Shown here piece by piece: positions 1-11,860 of a stretch of 64,000 nt of DNA. The translations under genes and the position numbers were made by a program. A model generated the notes under the pieces. The model made no database searches and had not been told where the DNA came from. It saw only the letters and a program-made list of their open reading frames with translations. Source of the stretch: Parasponia andersonii (Eukaryota > Streptophyta > Magnoliopsida > Rosales > Cannabaceae); the NCBI GenBank assembly GCA_002914805.1, contig JXTB01000040.1, positions 21,229-85,228 on the forward strand. Direction: 5' to 3'. The first letter of the stretch is position 1; every line of letters begins with the position of its first letter.

Positions 1-1327
1 GCCACAATTTCAAAAGATTCTTTCATTTTAATCCTTCATTAATTACACTTTTGTCCCCAATTTGAAATTTCTTTTTCACTTTTGCCCCCAAAGGTACCTA
101 GACTTTATCTTGTCTAGATTCAAAACCAGATTTATTTCAGATTTTTTTTTTTTATCCAAAATACAAAATTACCAAATTGCCCTCAAGGCAAAATTACTTA
201 ATTACCCTTAATAAAATTTGGGATTTTACATGCTTAGTATCACACCTTATATCCTATTTAATACCACTTGATGTGCATATAATTTAGAAAATAGCAAAGA
301 GATTGAAAATAGAATATCTAGAAGGATTAATAGAAAAAGACAAAGAATTCAAGAGATAAACAAAAAAAAAAAATTAGAGAGAGATAGTCAAAATATTCAT
401 CATTCATTTAATAATTCATCAAGTCTGACTAATAATAAAAATAACAAGCCTTAGACATCTAAATCTCCTAGTTCAATTAAAACTTAAATTAAGAAATCTA
501 AAATAAACTAAAACACTAATAAGATAAATAGCGGCAATAAACATCCTAATTATAAATAGTAAAACCTAATTATCTACCTAGTAATAGGTATCCCGCATTA
601 GGTAACATTTTCTTTTAAACATGAAATGATCAAAATCATTTTTCACCTTCGTTCATATTATACACATGTCGTGCACGTAACTTCACAAACATTGTAACAT
701 ATGTAAACATAATTCACATAGATAGCATATTCAAGAAATACATGTACTTATTATGCTATTATAATAAAGTAAAACAATATCTATTTATTTATCTTTAGTT
801 GATATTCATCTTCAGTATCTTCCCTATCCACAAATCTCTTTTTATCTTTCTCTAAAATTTAGAAAACTACATATGATTCTCAAGCCATCTATTTACATAC
901 ATAAGGCTCAAACTATCATCTTAGCCATCACCCTGAACTTCTCAGATTACGCCATCTAACATTTGCCTCCAAGTGCCACTTACTGCATATAAAACATTGA
1001 CACCTAGCGCTATTATTCTTTTCAATATGTGTGACACCTAGCAACATACTAAGCTTGCCTACAATTATGATACCTAACGCCACATGTCACTTAACCATTA
1101 TGGATCACCTAGCTAGCATCTTATCATCCTATGCTTGAAGTGACATCTCATGTCAAAAATCGAGATTTACCAAATTCTTTCTTGTAGACTAATTTTAACA
1201 TCGCAGTTTTTTCTATTGTGCGCTCAATAAGTTATATAGTCTAGTTTGCTAGGAAATAAACTGTCAGTTTCATGAAAATCTCTTTCTTAAGATTTGTCTT
1301 TAAAAGTACATCTATTGACCTCTTTAG
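1..1327. other. AT-rich intergenic DNA, no gene seen
   Basis: No open frame of note and no recognisable protein similarity on either strand. The stretch is AT-rich with short homopolymer runs and looks like ordinary plant intergenic or old repeat sequence. It could also be intron sequence of the truncated GDSL gene downstream if that gene's first exons lie beyond the window, but nothing here shows that. Confidence 0.5.
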
Positions 1328-3075
1328 TACTACTATAGGAACTATTTTTTTATGCCATTTATAAGACCACGTGGTAGAAAAATCACGTCGCTTTGTAAAC
1401 AATATAGAAACAAGTGATATGGTAGATCTCTGTAATATTATATCGTTTTATAAGCGACATGATATCATAATTTACCATGTCTCTTGTACAATAAGCGACG
1501 TGATAGATCGGGCTACCACACCGCTCCCAGAAAAAACAACATAGTAGGTTACGATACTATGTCACTTTTCTAGAGAGCAACATGATATGTGGCCTGAAAT
1601 AAGCCTACCGACGTGGAACCCACTCCCAGAAAGTGTAAAACCCCCCTGGATTTATTACAAACCAAAACTAAAAACTTTATTACAATTCCAATAAAGTTTT
1701 CAATTAATATTGGCAAGCAAAAAAAAAAGATCATCTAATCTAATAATTTTACAAATTGGAAAAATATAAATCGTCCCTTTATTAAATCATAATCAGGACC
1801 ACTCTTTTTACTACTCTTGATGTTTCGAAGTTAAATATCTGAAAAACTTTGTAAAACAAATACCAATACGACTAATTCACAATAACCAATTTGAGCTCAT
1901 ATATCACTATTTCTCAATCATTTTCGATGTCAATATACTAATATAATTATACTAACATATTTATATCTAATGTACTAATATTTCATACAAATACTCATCC
2001 ACTAATAAGGCTTCTAATTAATATAATTGTCTCTAATTTAACAACAATTAATCACATTATTATCCCACCAACCATATTCAAAAGTTTCAAGTTAAACATA
2101 CATAAAACATACAACATACAGTAACTTAAAATCTAATACATATTTTACTAACTAATCATCTAAATTTTATATTAATTATTAAATTGACAATTATCTATGA
2201 TAATATGATCAAATTCATCATTAAAATTACATTAACTATACTCAAAAATATTATAAATACTTTATATTACCTAAAATTATAACATAAATTGTACAAACTC
2301 ATCTCATATAACAATTAATAGTATAAATGAACTAATTTAAACCCTAAAATTACCATTCAGACTAACTAAAAAAATAAATTTAAATAATTTGGAAAAAATA
2401 AAAAAAAAATAGAAAAAAGGACCTATATTGCTCAAAATTGCTTATTAGGAGCAAAATTTAATATAAAATCTACAAAACTTGATCAAGAATGAATCTAACA
2501 CACATGATAAATAAATAAAAAATCACATATTGGTCAGATTTTGCAACGGTGAACTGAGAAAATTTCAAACAATTTTAGAACGAAATAGAGCTAGAAAAAC
2601 TAACGGATCTGGGAAATAATTCAATAGGAGTGTTGGGCTCGTCAAAAGGAAGAAAAAGCACCTAAAATCACCCAAAATGGTAGTGATTTGGCCAAAAAAT
2701 AGAAAACTGGTGACAAATGAGGATTTTTTTGTGCTCTCGGGTCCCTTGGAGACGAAGAAGAAAAACTGTATTAGGGTTGAGCTGGGGACTAGCTGATAAA
2801 GGAAGGTACTACGTCACTTTTGGGAAGAGTGACATGGTATGTGAATGACATACCACATCATTTCTTGGGAGAACGACATGGTATGTGTAAAAACGAAATA
2901 ACACAACACTTGTCTCAGGAGTGATGTGGTATCAATTGCTGCCACATTGCTTAACTTAAAAGCGACATAGTATATGTTGATGTCACGTCGTTTCTGTGCG
3001 ATGTGACGTGCTCTTAATACCAACAAACGACGTGGTATAAATGACATGGAATATCACTTTTTTAGTAATGTAGTA
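1328..3075. mobile_element. CACTA-like non-autonomous DNA transposon (candidate)
   Basis: Both edges carry dense arrays of short diverged motifs around CGACGTGGTA / TACCACGTCG in both orientations (about 1366-1630 and 2809-3060). The middle is plain AT-rich DNA with no transposase. The outermost bases are TACTACTATAGG on the left and the complement of TACTACATTACT on the right, a short imperfect inverted repeat resembling the CACTACAAGAAA ends of CACTA elements, which also have subterminal repeat arrays. The flanking three bases (TAG and AGC) do not match, so either the ends are slightly misplaced or the target duplication has decayed. Family assignment is inference from architecture. Confidence 0.5.
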
Positions 3076-3789
3076 AGCAACTTACTCATTTCTAGAGTCT
3101 GCATCGTAAAATATAAGAGCATATTTACTAATCTATAATAGAAAAAAAAAAGTAAATAAGGAAAGTGGAAGACTTTCATTTTCATGTATTTACATATCAA
3201 TTAATTATACATAAAAAGATTTCATAGCATTACCCAATTATTAATGTTTCTTATTCCCTTTTATTCCGTTTCCAGTCAATCTATTTATAGATCAGTAAAT
3301 ATGACCTAAAATTTTTCTATTAATCTCTTCGTGAAATTATAAAATTATTAAGGACATATTTACTAATTTGTAACGAAGAACAAACGAAATGATGAATCCT
3401 TTATATGTTTATATAATAACTAGAATGAAGAAAAAAAATCCTAACTTTTCTCAAACATTGCCCATATAGCCAAAAAAAAAAAACGAAAAACAAATAATTA
3501 GGCATGCACGTGCATTGATAAGTGCCGTTTTTGTCTCTGGATTTTTTTTTTTTTTTTGGGTTACTATATAGTAGGCGTTGTAGTTGGCTTAAGATTGACG
3601 TAATGAATGTGTTTTTGCACCTACATGGGCTCATTGTGTTTCAGGTACCGATTGCAATTTCTTAATCATGTCTCGAGATATGTTTAAGGTTTTTGATTGC
3701 TGGTTTCATACATTTTAGTCTAATGTCTTATAAATTTAATCGCATAACTACTTTCAGCTTCTCACTATGTCCAAGCATTTTGGTTGCAG
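3076..3789. other. AT-rich DNA between transposon and GDSL exons
   Basis: No coding sequence recognised. It contains two related motifs, catatttactaatctataa near 3120 and catatttactaatttgtaa near 3355, which hint at an old small insertion. The expected upstream GDSL exons, with the catalytic GDS block and the GAND block, are not present here. Confidence 0.45.
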
Positions 3790-5401
3790 GAATGCTCTCC
3801 CACTGTGTTTATTGTGCTTATTACTCCACCGCCAGTTGGTGAGGATAGTCGTAATGAAAATGCAGGGTACGGTTCTTCTTCTATAAACATATATAGCGGT
3901 GTTGCTTTATCGGGTGACCCGTTCCTTCCAATTTTACTATCTGCTTCGTAGAATCATAAGCATGCCACATTCATTTTCTGTTTTAGGTTAGAAGTACAAT
4001 TTGTGGTGTCAAGCCCTGAGACCGGAGGCATGGAAACCACTACGTGACCATAAAGTTTAACCCCATAAGCATGGGAGGCTTCATTAATTCTAATAATAAA
4101 CAACACTCAATAAATTAAACTCTCAAAATTCTTATGATCATAAAATACCCAAATCAGTCTAAACGTACTGTTAACAGTAATCTTTCTATATACCATAGGA
4201 TTAAAGAAAATTGAAACCATGACACAATATTATCTCAACTTGCTTATTCAGTATTAACATCATGTCTCACCATGGTGCATGCCATGAACTGCTAGAGTGG
4301 TAGCTACTAGGCCATATCTAGCTATCATCGTCTCTTTTCATTCCCAACGTTTTTTTCAAATCAAATTATAATTAGAGAGCGTATAAAACCTATATATTGC
4401 CCACACGCATCTAAATGAGCCGAGATTTTCTGAACTTAAAGATTGGATAACTCTTGAAACTTATGCTTTATAGATAATAAAGAGTACTATTATATCATAA
4501 TATTTGGTCACAATTGAACGCTGACTGATCGTTATATGGTGAGAAATCCAGGGAAATAGTGGCAGAAAGGATAAATGAAGTAACGGGACTCTATGCAAAG
4601 AAGTGCATTGAGCTGGCTAAGGAAATGGGTCTTCCCTCTATTAATCTATGGTCCAAGATGCAGGAAACAAAGGAGTGGCAGAATAAATTCTTGAGGTAAC
4701 GTTTGATTTCCTTGTACAATATATCATAATCATTAAGAAACTGGGTCCATTTTCCTCTGACTAGGCATTCCTTGATCAAGCTCTATCATATGCTTGCCAA
4801 AGAAAGGAAAAGTGAACGGTAAATTGTTAGTCTCAAGAAATATTAGAGTTTTACTAAGATGGCTCTTAAAAAATTTATGGCATGTAGTTTCAAGTTCATA
4901 ATGAAAAGAATCACAAGAAGAAAGAGTTCAAAGATCTGTCATCGGAATGAATAAAAAAATTATGTCATTCCTTCCAATATCACTAACTACGGAAAGTATT
5001 CCGAAAAAATTTGTGTAATCCAAAATATGTAGGTAAACAAATTAGTGGGTGGAAAAGAGAAACACTACTTTCCTGATTTCCGTTCCTTTTGCGGTTTATT
5101 ACGGATTAGTAAATATAGTCTTGGAGAATACTCCGATGCATAGTCTTAGAGAATACGGTGCAGTATATTCACCTGGATCTGAGAGTATCCCACTTGAGTT
5201 TTGGTATTTTGAAATTACATGGTGGTTTTTTTCCTTCATTACAGTGATGGCTTGCACTTGACACCAGAAGGTAATGATGTGGTTCACCAAGAAGTCACAA
5301 GAGTTTTCAGCGAAGCCTGGTTTTCGGCTCCGGACATGCCTTACGATTTCCCTCCCCACTCAGAAATTGACCCGACGAACCCCGGGGATGCTTTCCAGTG
5401 A
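3790..5401 (+). pseudogene. GDSL esterase/lipase (CPRD49/IAH1-like), 5'-truncated remnant
   Basis: Three exons of a plant GDSL esterase of the isoamyl-acetate-hydrolysing type can be read: 3790-3866 (ECSPTVFIVLITPPPVGED), about 4528-4695 (SLYGEKSREIVAERINE, then NLWSKMQET) and 5245-5401 (SDGLHLTPEGN to the TGA). The last exon carries the family's catalytic Asp-x-x-His block (DGLH). Together they give about 133 residues of a family usually near 240; the N-terminal half with the nucleophile GDS and the GxND block is missing from the preceding 3.8 kb. Frame continuity and family alignment demand a junction just before ATCGTTATATGG at 4528, yet the bases before it are CTGACTG and not an AG acceptor; an in-frame TGA lies just upstream. 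Loss of the 5' half plus a lost splice site points to a pseudogene. The alternative is a long first intron reaching beyond the window and a mis-sequenced acceptor. Confidence 0.75.
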
Positions 5402-7353
5402 AGAATATTCTTGTAACATTCTGCTAAGCTGGTTCTCCCATCATGATTCTAAATAATAGATTGGAAATGTCCAGTCTTTTTTCTTTCCAAATAGAAACCA
5501 TGTATTTGTATTTACTTGATTAGCCTACCTAATTTTAAGACCAATATTCGATTAGCTTACTTGTCATTTATTTCTTTTGCATAATATTTTTCTCTGTGAA
5601 GCTGGGCCTTCCCCAGCCTTAACCATCTTAATTCTCATTTTCTCAGTTACTCTCTATGTGATTTCTTCGTTAATATGGTTCAGACTTAAGATATCTGAAG
5701 TTTATTTCTCGATTGATTTATGTGATAAAGACCAGTTTGAATGCCTGCCGTTACTCCAACAGGTACTATAGTAGCTAGTTGTGATTAAATATTGTAACCA
5801 AATTTCACACCTTTCTCCATATGTGTTCCATTATTTACGACCAAATTAATGTCTTCTTTTAATTGTGTTTTTATGTTCACTAACTAGGTTTACGTTAACA
5901 CTAGTTGAAATCAAGGCTATTCTTAAGTAATTAAGATTATAAGACTGCATAACGTAATTATATCTTTTAATTAAGTTCTTTGACCAACGATAAAGGATGG
6001 AAATTAACGTAATGGAATTTTTATATCTATTAACTTTAATGATTTTTAATTGCACTAGCAATAAAACCGATTAATGAAAAGGTAAAATCAATACGAAGGA
6101 AAACATAACATGAAAAGGAAATTAAAAATAAATAAATGAACTTGATTATTTAATTAAAGAGTCTCAGATTATTCATAATCGACGGTGTTGATGAATCTCA
6201 CGTCAAAATAAAGGCGAAGTCCCTCCTCACTTATTAAGAAATAAACAAAAAGGTGACATATTCCTAAAAACTTTAGACCAATTTCCCTCATTCTTTCTTC
6301 TGCTATCTCTATCTCATGGAGCTTGAAACCGTGTTTAGAGAAAACAAGGCTTATTATCAATCACTTTTACATGAAAGCTACATGAAACCTTATTAAAAAT
6401 ACGATCATGCCGGCTACCTTCGCATTAGTGTAGCTTCTATCTTCACGATTTTCACCATGATATTCTTGATCATGATCATCAATTCTATAATGTTGACTTT
6501 CTTCTTTATTTCCATTGATCTCTTAAGTCATCACAATTCTCCACGTAAAGCTAGTGTTTTGAGTGGAGCTGGACTTGGACGCTTCTTAAATGTACAACAG
6601 TTGAGTACAAATATGTGTGTAATTTAAGATAATTTATGTATTAAGTTTACTTATGGTTATAGGCATCACGTTGGAAACATAGTTCTTGTGACTATACCCA
6701 AAATTCACAGAACTCTACAGCGTTACTAACGTTAGAATTCACCTCTTATGTTTCAATATCAAGAACTCAAACCCCAACAAAAGTATGATTAGAAGACGAG
6801 CTTTCCAAATACAACTAAAATACTAACGGCTAGCCCCATGTGGACTGATTTAAACTAGTGAAAGAAACATTGAAATTAAAACTTTGACAAGTTTACTGCC
6901 TACCATAATATTTTCTGCCCTTGTAACTTTTTGGCGAAACAGATACTGAACAACGTATTTCTAGGCACAGTTCATTTGGAGTCGATCACTTTTGATTCCT
7001 GAAGGCTTTTGCCCGACACAACAGGAGTAAGTGGGGCGGCCCAACGACCAGCAACCAAATTTTTTTCCAAAGCATACCGGAGAGGTTGATTTAGCAGGTT
7101 GAAAAGAAACAATTTTTTCTACAAATTAAACTACATAATACGTTCCAATTACTCCAACAGGGACAGCAAAAAATCCCTACCACCATTTACTAGCTGTCAC
7201 GAAAAGAATAACACGTATCCAGATAAGCAAAACAACAAAGGAAAACCAAAAACACTCGGTTCCTGCCTGACCTACAAACAATTTGTTGAACGCATCAATC
7301 AGGGATTTCTTCATCTAACACATGTAAACAACAAAATTTCTTCATAAGACTTC
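5402..7353. other. Intergenic, no gene seen
   Basis: Follows the GDSL remnant and ends at the 3' side of the translocator gene. Only short frames without family resemblance occur. The last few hundred bases are probably the 3' UTR of the translocator gene on the minus strand. Confidence 0.5.
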
Positions 7354-10300
7354 TCAAGCAGTCTTGGCCTTTGGCTTAATGCGCTTCACCCTTGAGTATA
7401 GGAAAACTCCGGCAAGAGCCACCCCAGTGCCTGCATCAGATCAAATATTAGAAAACCTCCAGAACTAGTGAAAAGTGGACTTCCCACGTCTCAAATTCAG
7501 TTACAAGAAAATTTTTGTCGAAAAGCAAAATCAAGCAATTTACCAAGGGAGTTGATGAGCGAGACAGGTGTTTGGAAGAAAATAACAGAGCTCACAATGA
7601 CCACCACCCTCTTCACACAATTCCCAACAGAGTGAGTGACAGGTGATACCCTCTGCAATATCATGTAAGAAACCTACACGAGACAACCCATCAAAGTGTC
7701 AGTGACATTCAAACAATATGGTACCAACTACCAGATAAAGCTTAGGACAAGGAATGTATGCAAACATCTCATATGCTTTTAAGAATATCAAAGATCCCTT
7801 CAAACCAAAGCACCGTTATATATTCCCCTGATTCTATTGTTTTTGCACCACCCTCACTTTTCTTGACAAATTAATTATTAAAGTGGAGGAGAAAAGTAAA
7901 GTGAAGCAGAAAAGTACAAGCTTGTTATGTTATCTGGTAACAAACTAGAACACTTCCACCAACTTACAGGAAAGTTATTATATTTAGGCATATAAAGTCC
8001 TCTTATCATACATGGTACATTGAAAAAGAACACAGTTTTAAATCAATACTAAAGTCATCACAGATCAAAAGGTAAGCCACAGAACTAAATTTGAAGAAAA
8101 CAAAAACTTAAAATCAATAGAGAGACATTTCTATGAAATACCAGTGAAATTTTCCAGCGTAGAGAGGAGGAAAATCTAAAAATCAAATTATAAAAAGCAA
8201 GCCTCACCTGTTGATAAGCATGGAAACATAGAGCAGCAAGAAGCGACCTTGTGAGTACTTGTTTAACATTTAATCCCTGTTGTTGAAGACAATAAAAGGC
8301 GACAGAATTAATTCTAATTAATTCTAGATATAACCAAAAGCAAGCCACAGTTAGTAACTTTAAGCTCCAGTAAAATACTCACAGCAGATTGTAGGTATGC
8401 TGGTGAAAATTTGACACCCTCCATGAATATAGTCACAGGGGCTAACAGGAAAAAGGACATCACAGTTATTGTTGAGAAGAGAGTAATGTTGTCCAGGGAA
8501 TCCTGTTGAACAAGAAGTACTTATTTTAGGCCAATTCAAAAAAGAAAATGAAACAAATAAAAATGTTGTTTAATAATTGAATCTGAAGAACGTATGGTAC
8601 CTCTTTGTTAACCATGACCTTCTTGCTAAGGACATTGCGAGATTGATTTGACAAATTGGAAGCCATTGCACTCCAAAATCCAGCCCTACAAAGAAGTGGA
8701 TAAATAAACAAATAACAGAAGACAAGAGCCTTTTATAAAATTGCCAATTCATATATCAAAAAACATGCTCTACCTCCCCTTTCCCGTTATCTATTTCTTT
8801 CTTCTTCTTTTTTCAAAAAAGAAAATGAAGTTGATAATAATATATGTCAAACTGATTACTTACCAGTTAAAAGAGGCCTCTGTAACTGATGCCAATGCCA
8901 CTCCACCAACAATTGGCACCAAGGACCCAACCACCCAAAGAGTAGGCAGCTGAAGTAAAAACACAAAAGTAGAAGTTGAAACTATTTACTTGCAATAAAT
9001 CGAATATCAATAGTTTTGACACTCAAATTATACTCTAGTTATGAATATAAAATTAGACACTTGTAAAAAACCATCAAAAACAATCATTTTCATGAAACTT
9101 AAAGATTGTAATGGCAACATAGAAATAATTCATGCCTATGTCACGACTCATAATCATAAAGAATTGGTTGACTAAAACAATTTCATCTCAATCCAGAAAT
9201 AATTCATGCCTATGTCACGATTCATAATCGTAAAGAATTGGTTGACTAAAACAATTTCATCTCAATCCAGCATACTTTAGATGCAATATCAAAGACGAAA
9301 TGAATGCATGAAAACTCACCTCCCCAAGAAACATTGCAGAGAGGACTACTGAAAAGAAGGGCTCCATAGCTTTGATTGTGTGTGTGAACGAAACAGCCAC
9401 TTTTCCAAGACTCATATTGGTGAAAAGGTTTCCCAATGTATGAACCACAGCCAATGGTAATATTGTTGCAAGCTGCAATAAAAGTTACTCATTTTTAGGT
9501 GTTACTTGGAAGACATCAATAAACTATAAAATTAGAAACAACACTTCTAGCCACATTATTATAAGTACCTGGGCACCACTAATTTTCGGTTTTTTGTAGA
9601 GATTGAAACCCCACATTGTTAGAACAAGTACAGTCCCAACAGCAAATTGAACTAATGTAACAGTAACTGGGTACGGGTACACCTTCAAGACCTGCAACCA
9701 AGAAACACAATCAAGTCATATTATATTCTCTTCCGAGCCTTCTCTTTCCCCAAACATAGCAAGTTCTCACAAGTCTATTTTATCCATTAAGTTCATGTCA
9801 AACTCATATTCTAAACATAGGCCATGTTGTACTAAATCCATAATTGACCAGACCATAAAGGGAAGAGAAATCATGGAAGTGTTTCCCTTTCCCATCCTTC
9901 ATCTGTTTACTAACCCATTTGGGGCCCAATCCTTGACATAGTTAGTTAAATCGAGTAGGGGTAGACTCAATATTTTAAAATTCTTCCCCAAAACCCTTTT
10001 CCTTCTGCATTCCTTTTCATTATGGATTAGTAAAAATGCCCATCACCATGCCAATAAATCTCAGTTCCCTATGGCTTACTCTTTTAAACCTTAAAAAGGG
10101 TGACTGAGATTTTAGCGAAATATTGAGAATATTTTGATCTTTCATTTCACGAGGAGAAAAATTAAAAAAATAATAATAATAATAATAATAAATTCAAGCA
10201 AAATCTTGAAATTGCTACCAAGCAACAAGTCAATAACCAGTCAAGGCACGTCCTATACGGCTATATCTTATAACATCTTGTATAACTTGCTAATTAGAAT

Positions 10301-10855
10301 CTTGGGTTTTGAATATTCATTCCAATCGATCTCGCATTTCCACCCGTCCATGTCACAAACAAGCATATAGTAATCAACAAATTCATCCAAAAACCATATA
10401 GCAACGCACCGATTTCACATCACAACTCGCAAAATATTAGGTACCTGCTTGTTGTAGATATTGAAATAGATGTTGAAGAGGTACCACAGACCGAACAACC
10501 CACCAAGCTCCAGAGTCTTGGCGAAGCTACTGGACTCGGCGCTCCCGCCAGCGCTCTCGGGCACGGGGCTCGCCCTAACCTCAAAGCGGTTCGCCTCACC
10601 ATTCTCGGAGCTCAAAGAAGGCGCGGAACAACTCCACGGCCTGAACTTGAACGGCGAAGACGACGAAGAGGGAGAAAGGGACCAAGATCGGCGAGGCGGA
10701 GACGCAGACAGCGAGGCATTGTTGAGATCGTGAGACGACCTCCTCGAAGAGGCGCGAATGGGATCGAACCTCCTAGGGCTGGTGGAAGTGGCCCGAGGGT
10801 TCACGAGGTGGAGAGAAGAAGAAGAATAAGAGAGTGTGAAAGCCGTGCTCTGCAT
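7354..10855 (-). CDS. PPT: Phosphoenolpyruvate/phosphate translocator, chloroplast
   Basis: Inner-envelope antiporter that brings cytosolic phosphoenolpyruvate into the plastid in exchange for phosphate, feeding the shikimate pathway. Nine exons join in frame to 417 aa: 10445-10855, 9569-9691, 9320-9472, 8864-8949, 8601-8685, 8383-8502, 8208-8276, 7544-7673, 7354-7430. The first ~95 residues are Ser/Arg/Pro-rich, as in a transit peptide. The body has the hydrophobic helices and PPT-typical blocks: [69 protein letters not shown] and the C-terminal KPKAKTA. Length fits Arabidopsis PPT1 (about 408). Start chosen at MQSTAF; an open frame continues upstream only through a (GAA)n leader and has no ATG there. 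PPT fits much better than the TPT, GPT or XPT branches. Intron 3 holds a 74-bp tandem duplication. Confidence 0.95.
9121..9268. repeat. 74-bp tandem duplication in PPT intron 3
   Basis: Two adjacent 74-base copies, 9121-9194 and 9195-9268, both beginning AGAAATAATTCATGCCTATG. They differ at two positions (cgactca/cgattca and aatcata/aatcgta). They lie wholly inside the intron between PPT exons 3 and 4, so the coding sequence is untouched. Confidence 0.95.
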
Positions 10856-10874
10856 CTTCGTCTTCCTTCTTTCT

Positions 10875-10925
10875 TTCTTCTTCTTCTTCTTCTTCTTCTT
10901 CTTCTTCTTCTTCTTCTTCTTCTTC
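10875..10925. repeat. (TTC)n microsatellite in PPT 5' leader
   Basis: About 17 units of TTC on the plus strand, read as (GAA)n in the PPT transcript, starting roughly 20 bases upstream of the PPT ATG. It extends the frame as poly-Lys but contains no ATG, so it is untranslated leader and not protein. Confidence 0.9.
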
Positions 10926-11860
10926 AAGGTTCCAGAGACAGAGATGGATCTCTCTGGTGAAGACGACGGAAGATCACAAGAGAAGAAAAAGAAGAGAGAG
11001 AAAGAGAGGACCTCGGAGTCTCCGCAGAGAAGCGAGGAGTGAGGAGGCTTTGGTTTTGGTTGGTTACAGTAGGTAAGCTCACTGTAACGACGGCTGCAGC
11101 TGGCTGGGCTTGGCTTCTCTTACGCTCTCTATTGTCTATGTTAAAAGAAAATAAAATCTTGATTTTTTAATTAAGAAATAGATAACTAAATATTATAAGA
11201 GTACCGCCGTGTAATTAGGGTCCTGTACAAGGGTATTAATCGTCTAACTAAATACGATTTTAATGGTTAGCTATGGATGGAGTTTAGATTTTCTAGGCTC
11301 GTTATAATCTCTCTCTTTTCCTTTTTTTTTATCGCAATTATTTATTGGTCTCTCTCTCTCCTTCCTCCTATCTATCTCACTCTTCTTTATCTCTCATCGA
11401 TTTCTACTCGCCTATAGTTATGGCTCTTCCCTAGTCGCGCCACTCGTCGATCTTTGCTCTTGTATATTTACAACTCAGGTTAAAAATTGAAGTCGAAACG
11501 AATGAGATATAATTCAGCTCGTTAATTAGAGTTTAAATTCGATGATATTCATCACTGTTTTCGATGATATTTTGATTCATTTTCGATGATCTTTTGACTA
11601 TTGCATTTTGATTCGAAATTTCGATGCATTTTCGAGAATTTTTCGACTATTATAATTTTTTCAAAACATTATATCATTATAATAAAGTAAATAATATTCC
11701 AAACTTATTCTAATTAAAATATTAAAATTATTCATTACAACGTTGTACTTAAAATCTTAAAATTAAATTGATAAAATTAATATTACAAAATTCTCAAGAT
11801 ACGTTATTTGTTGTTTGATTTTCTATACAAAATTATTTATTTGAAGCTGTTGGTATCATG

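Noticed and set aside
10415..10927. Longer PPT reading frame with a poly-lysine N-terminus
   Set aside because: It is the (GAA)n leader read through from a non-ATG codon. The MQSTAF start at 10855 gives a normal transit peptide and family length.
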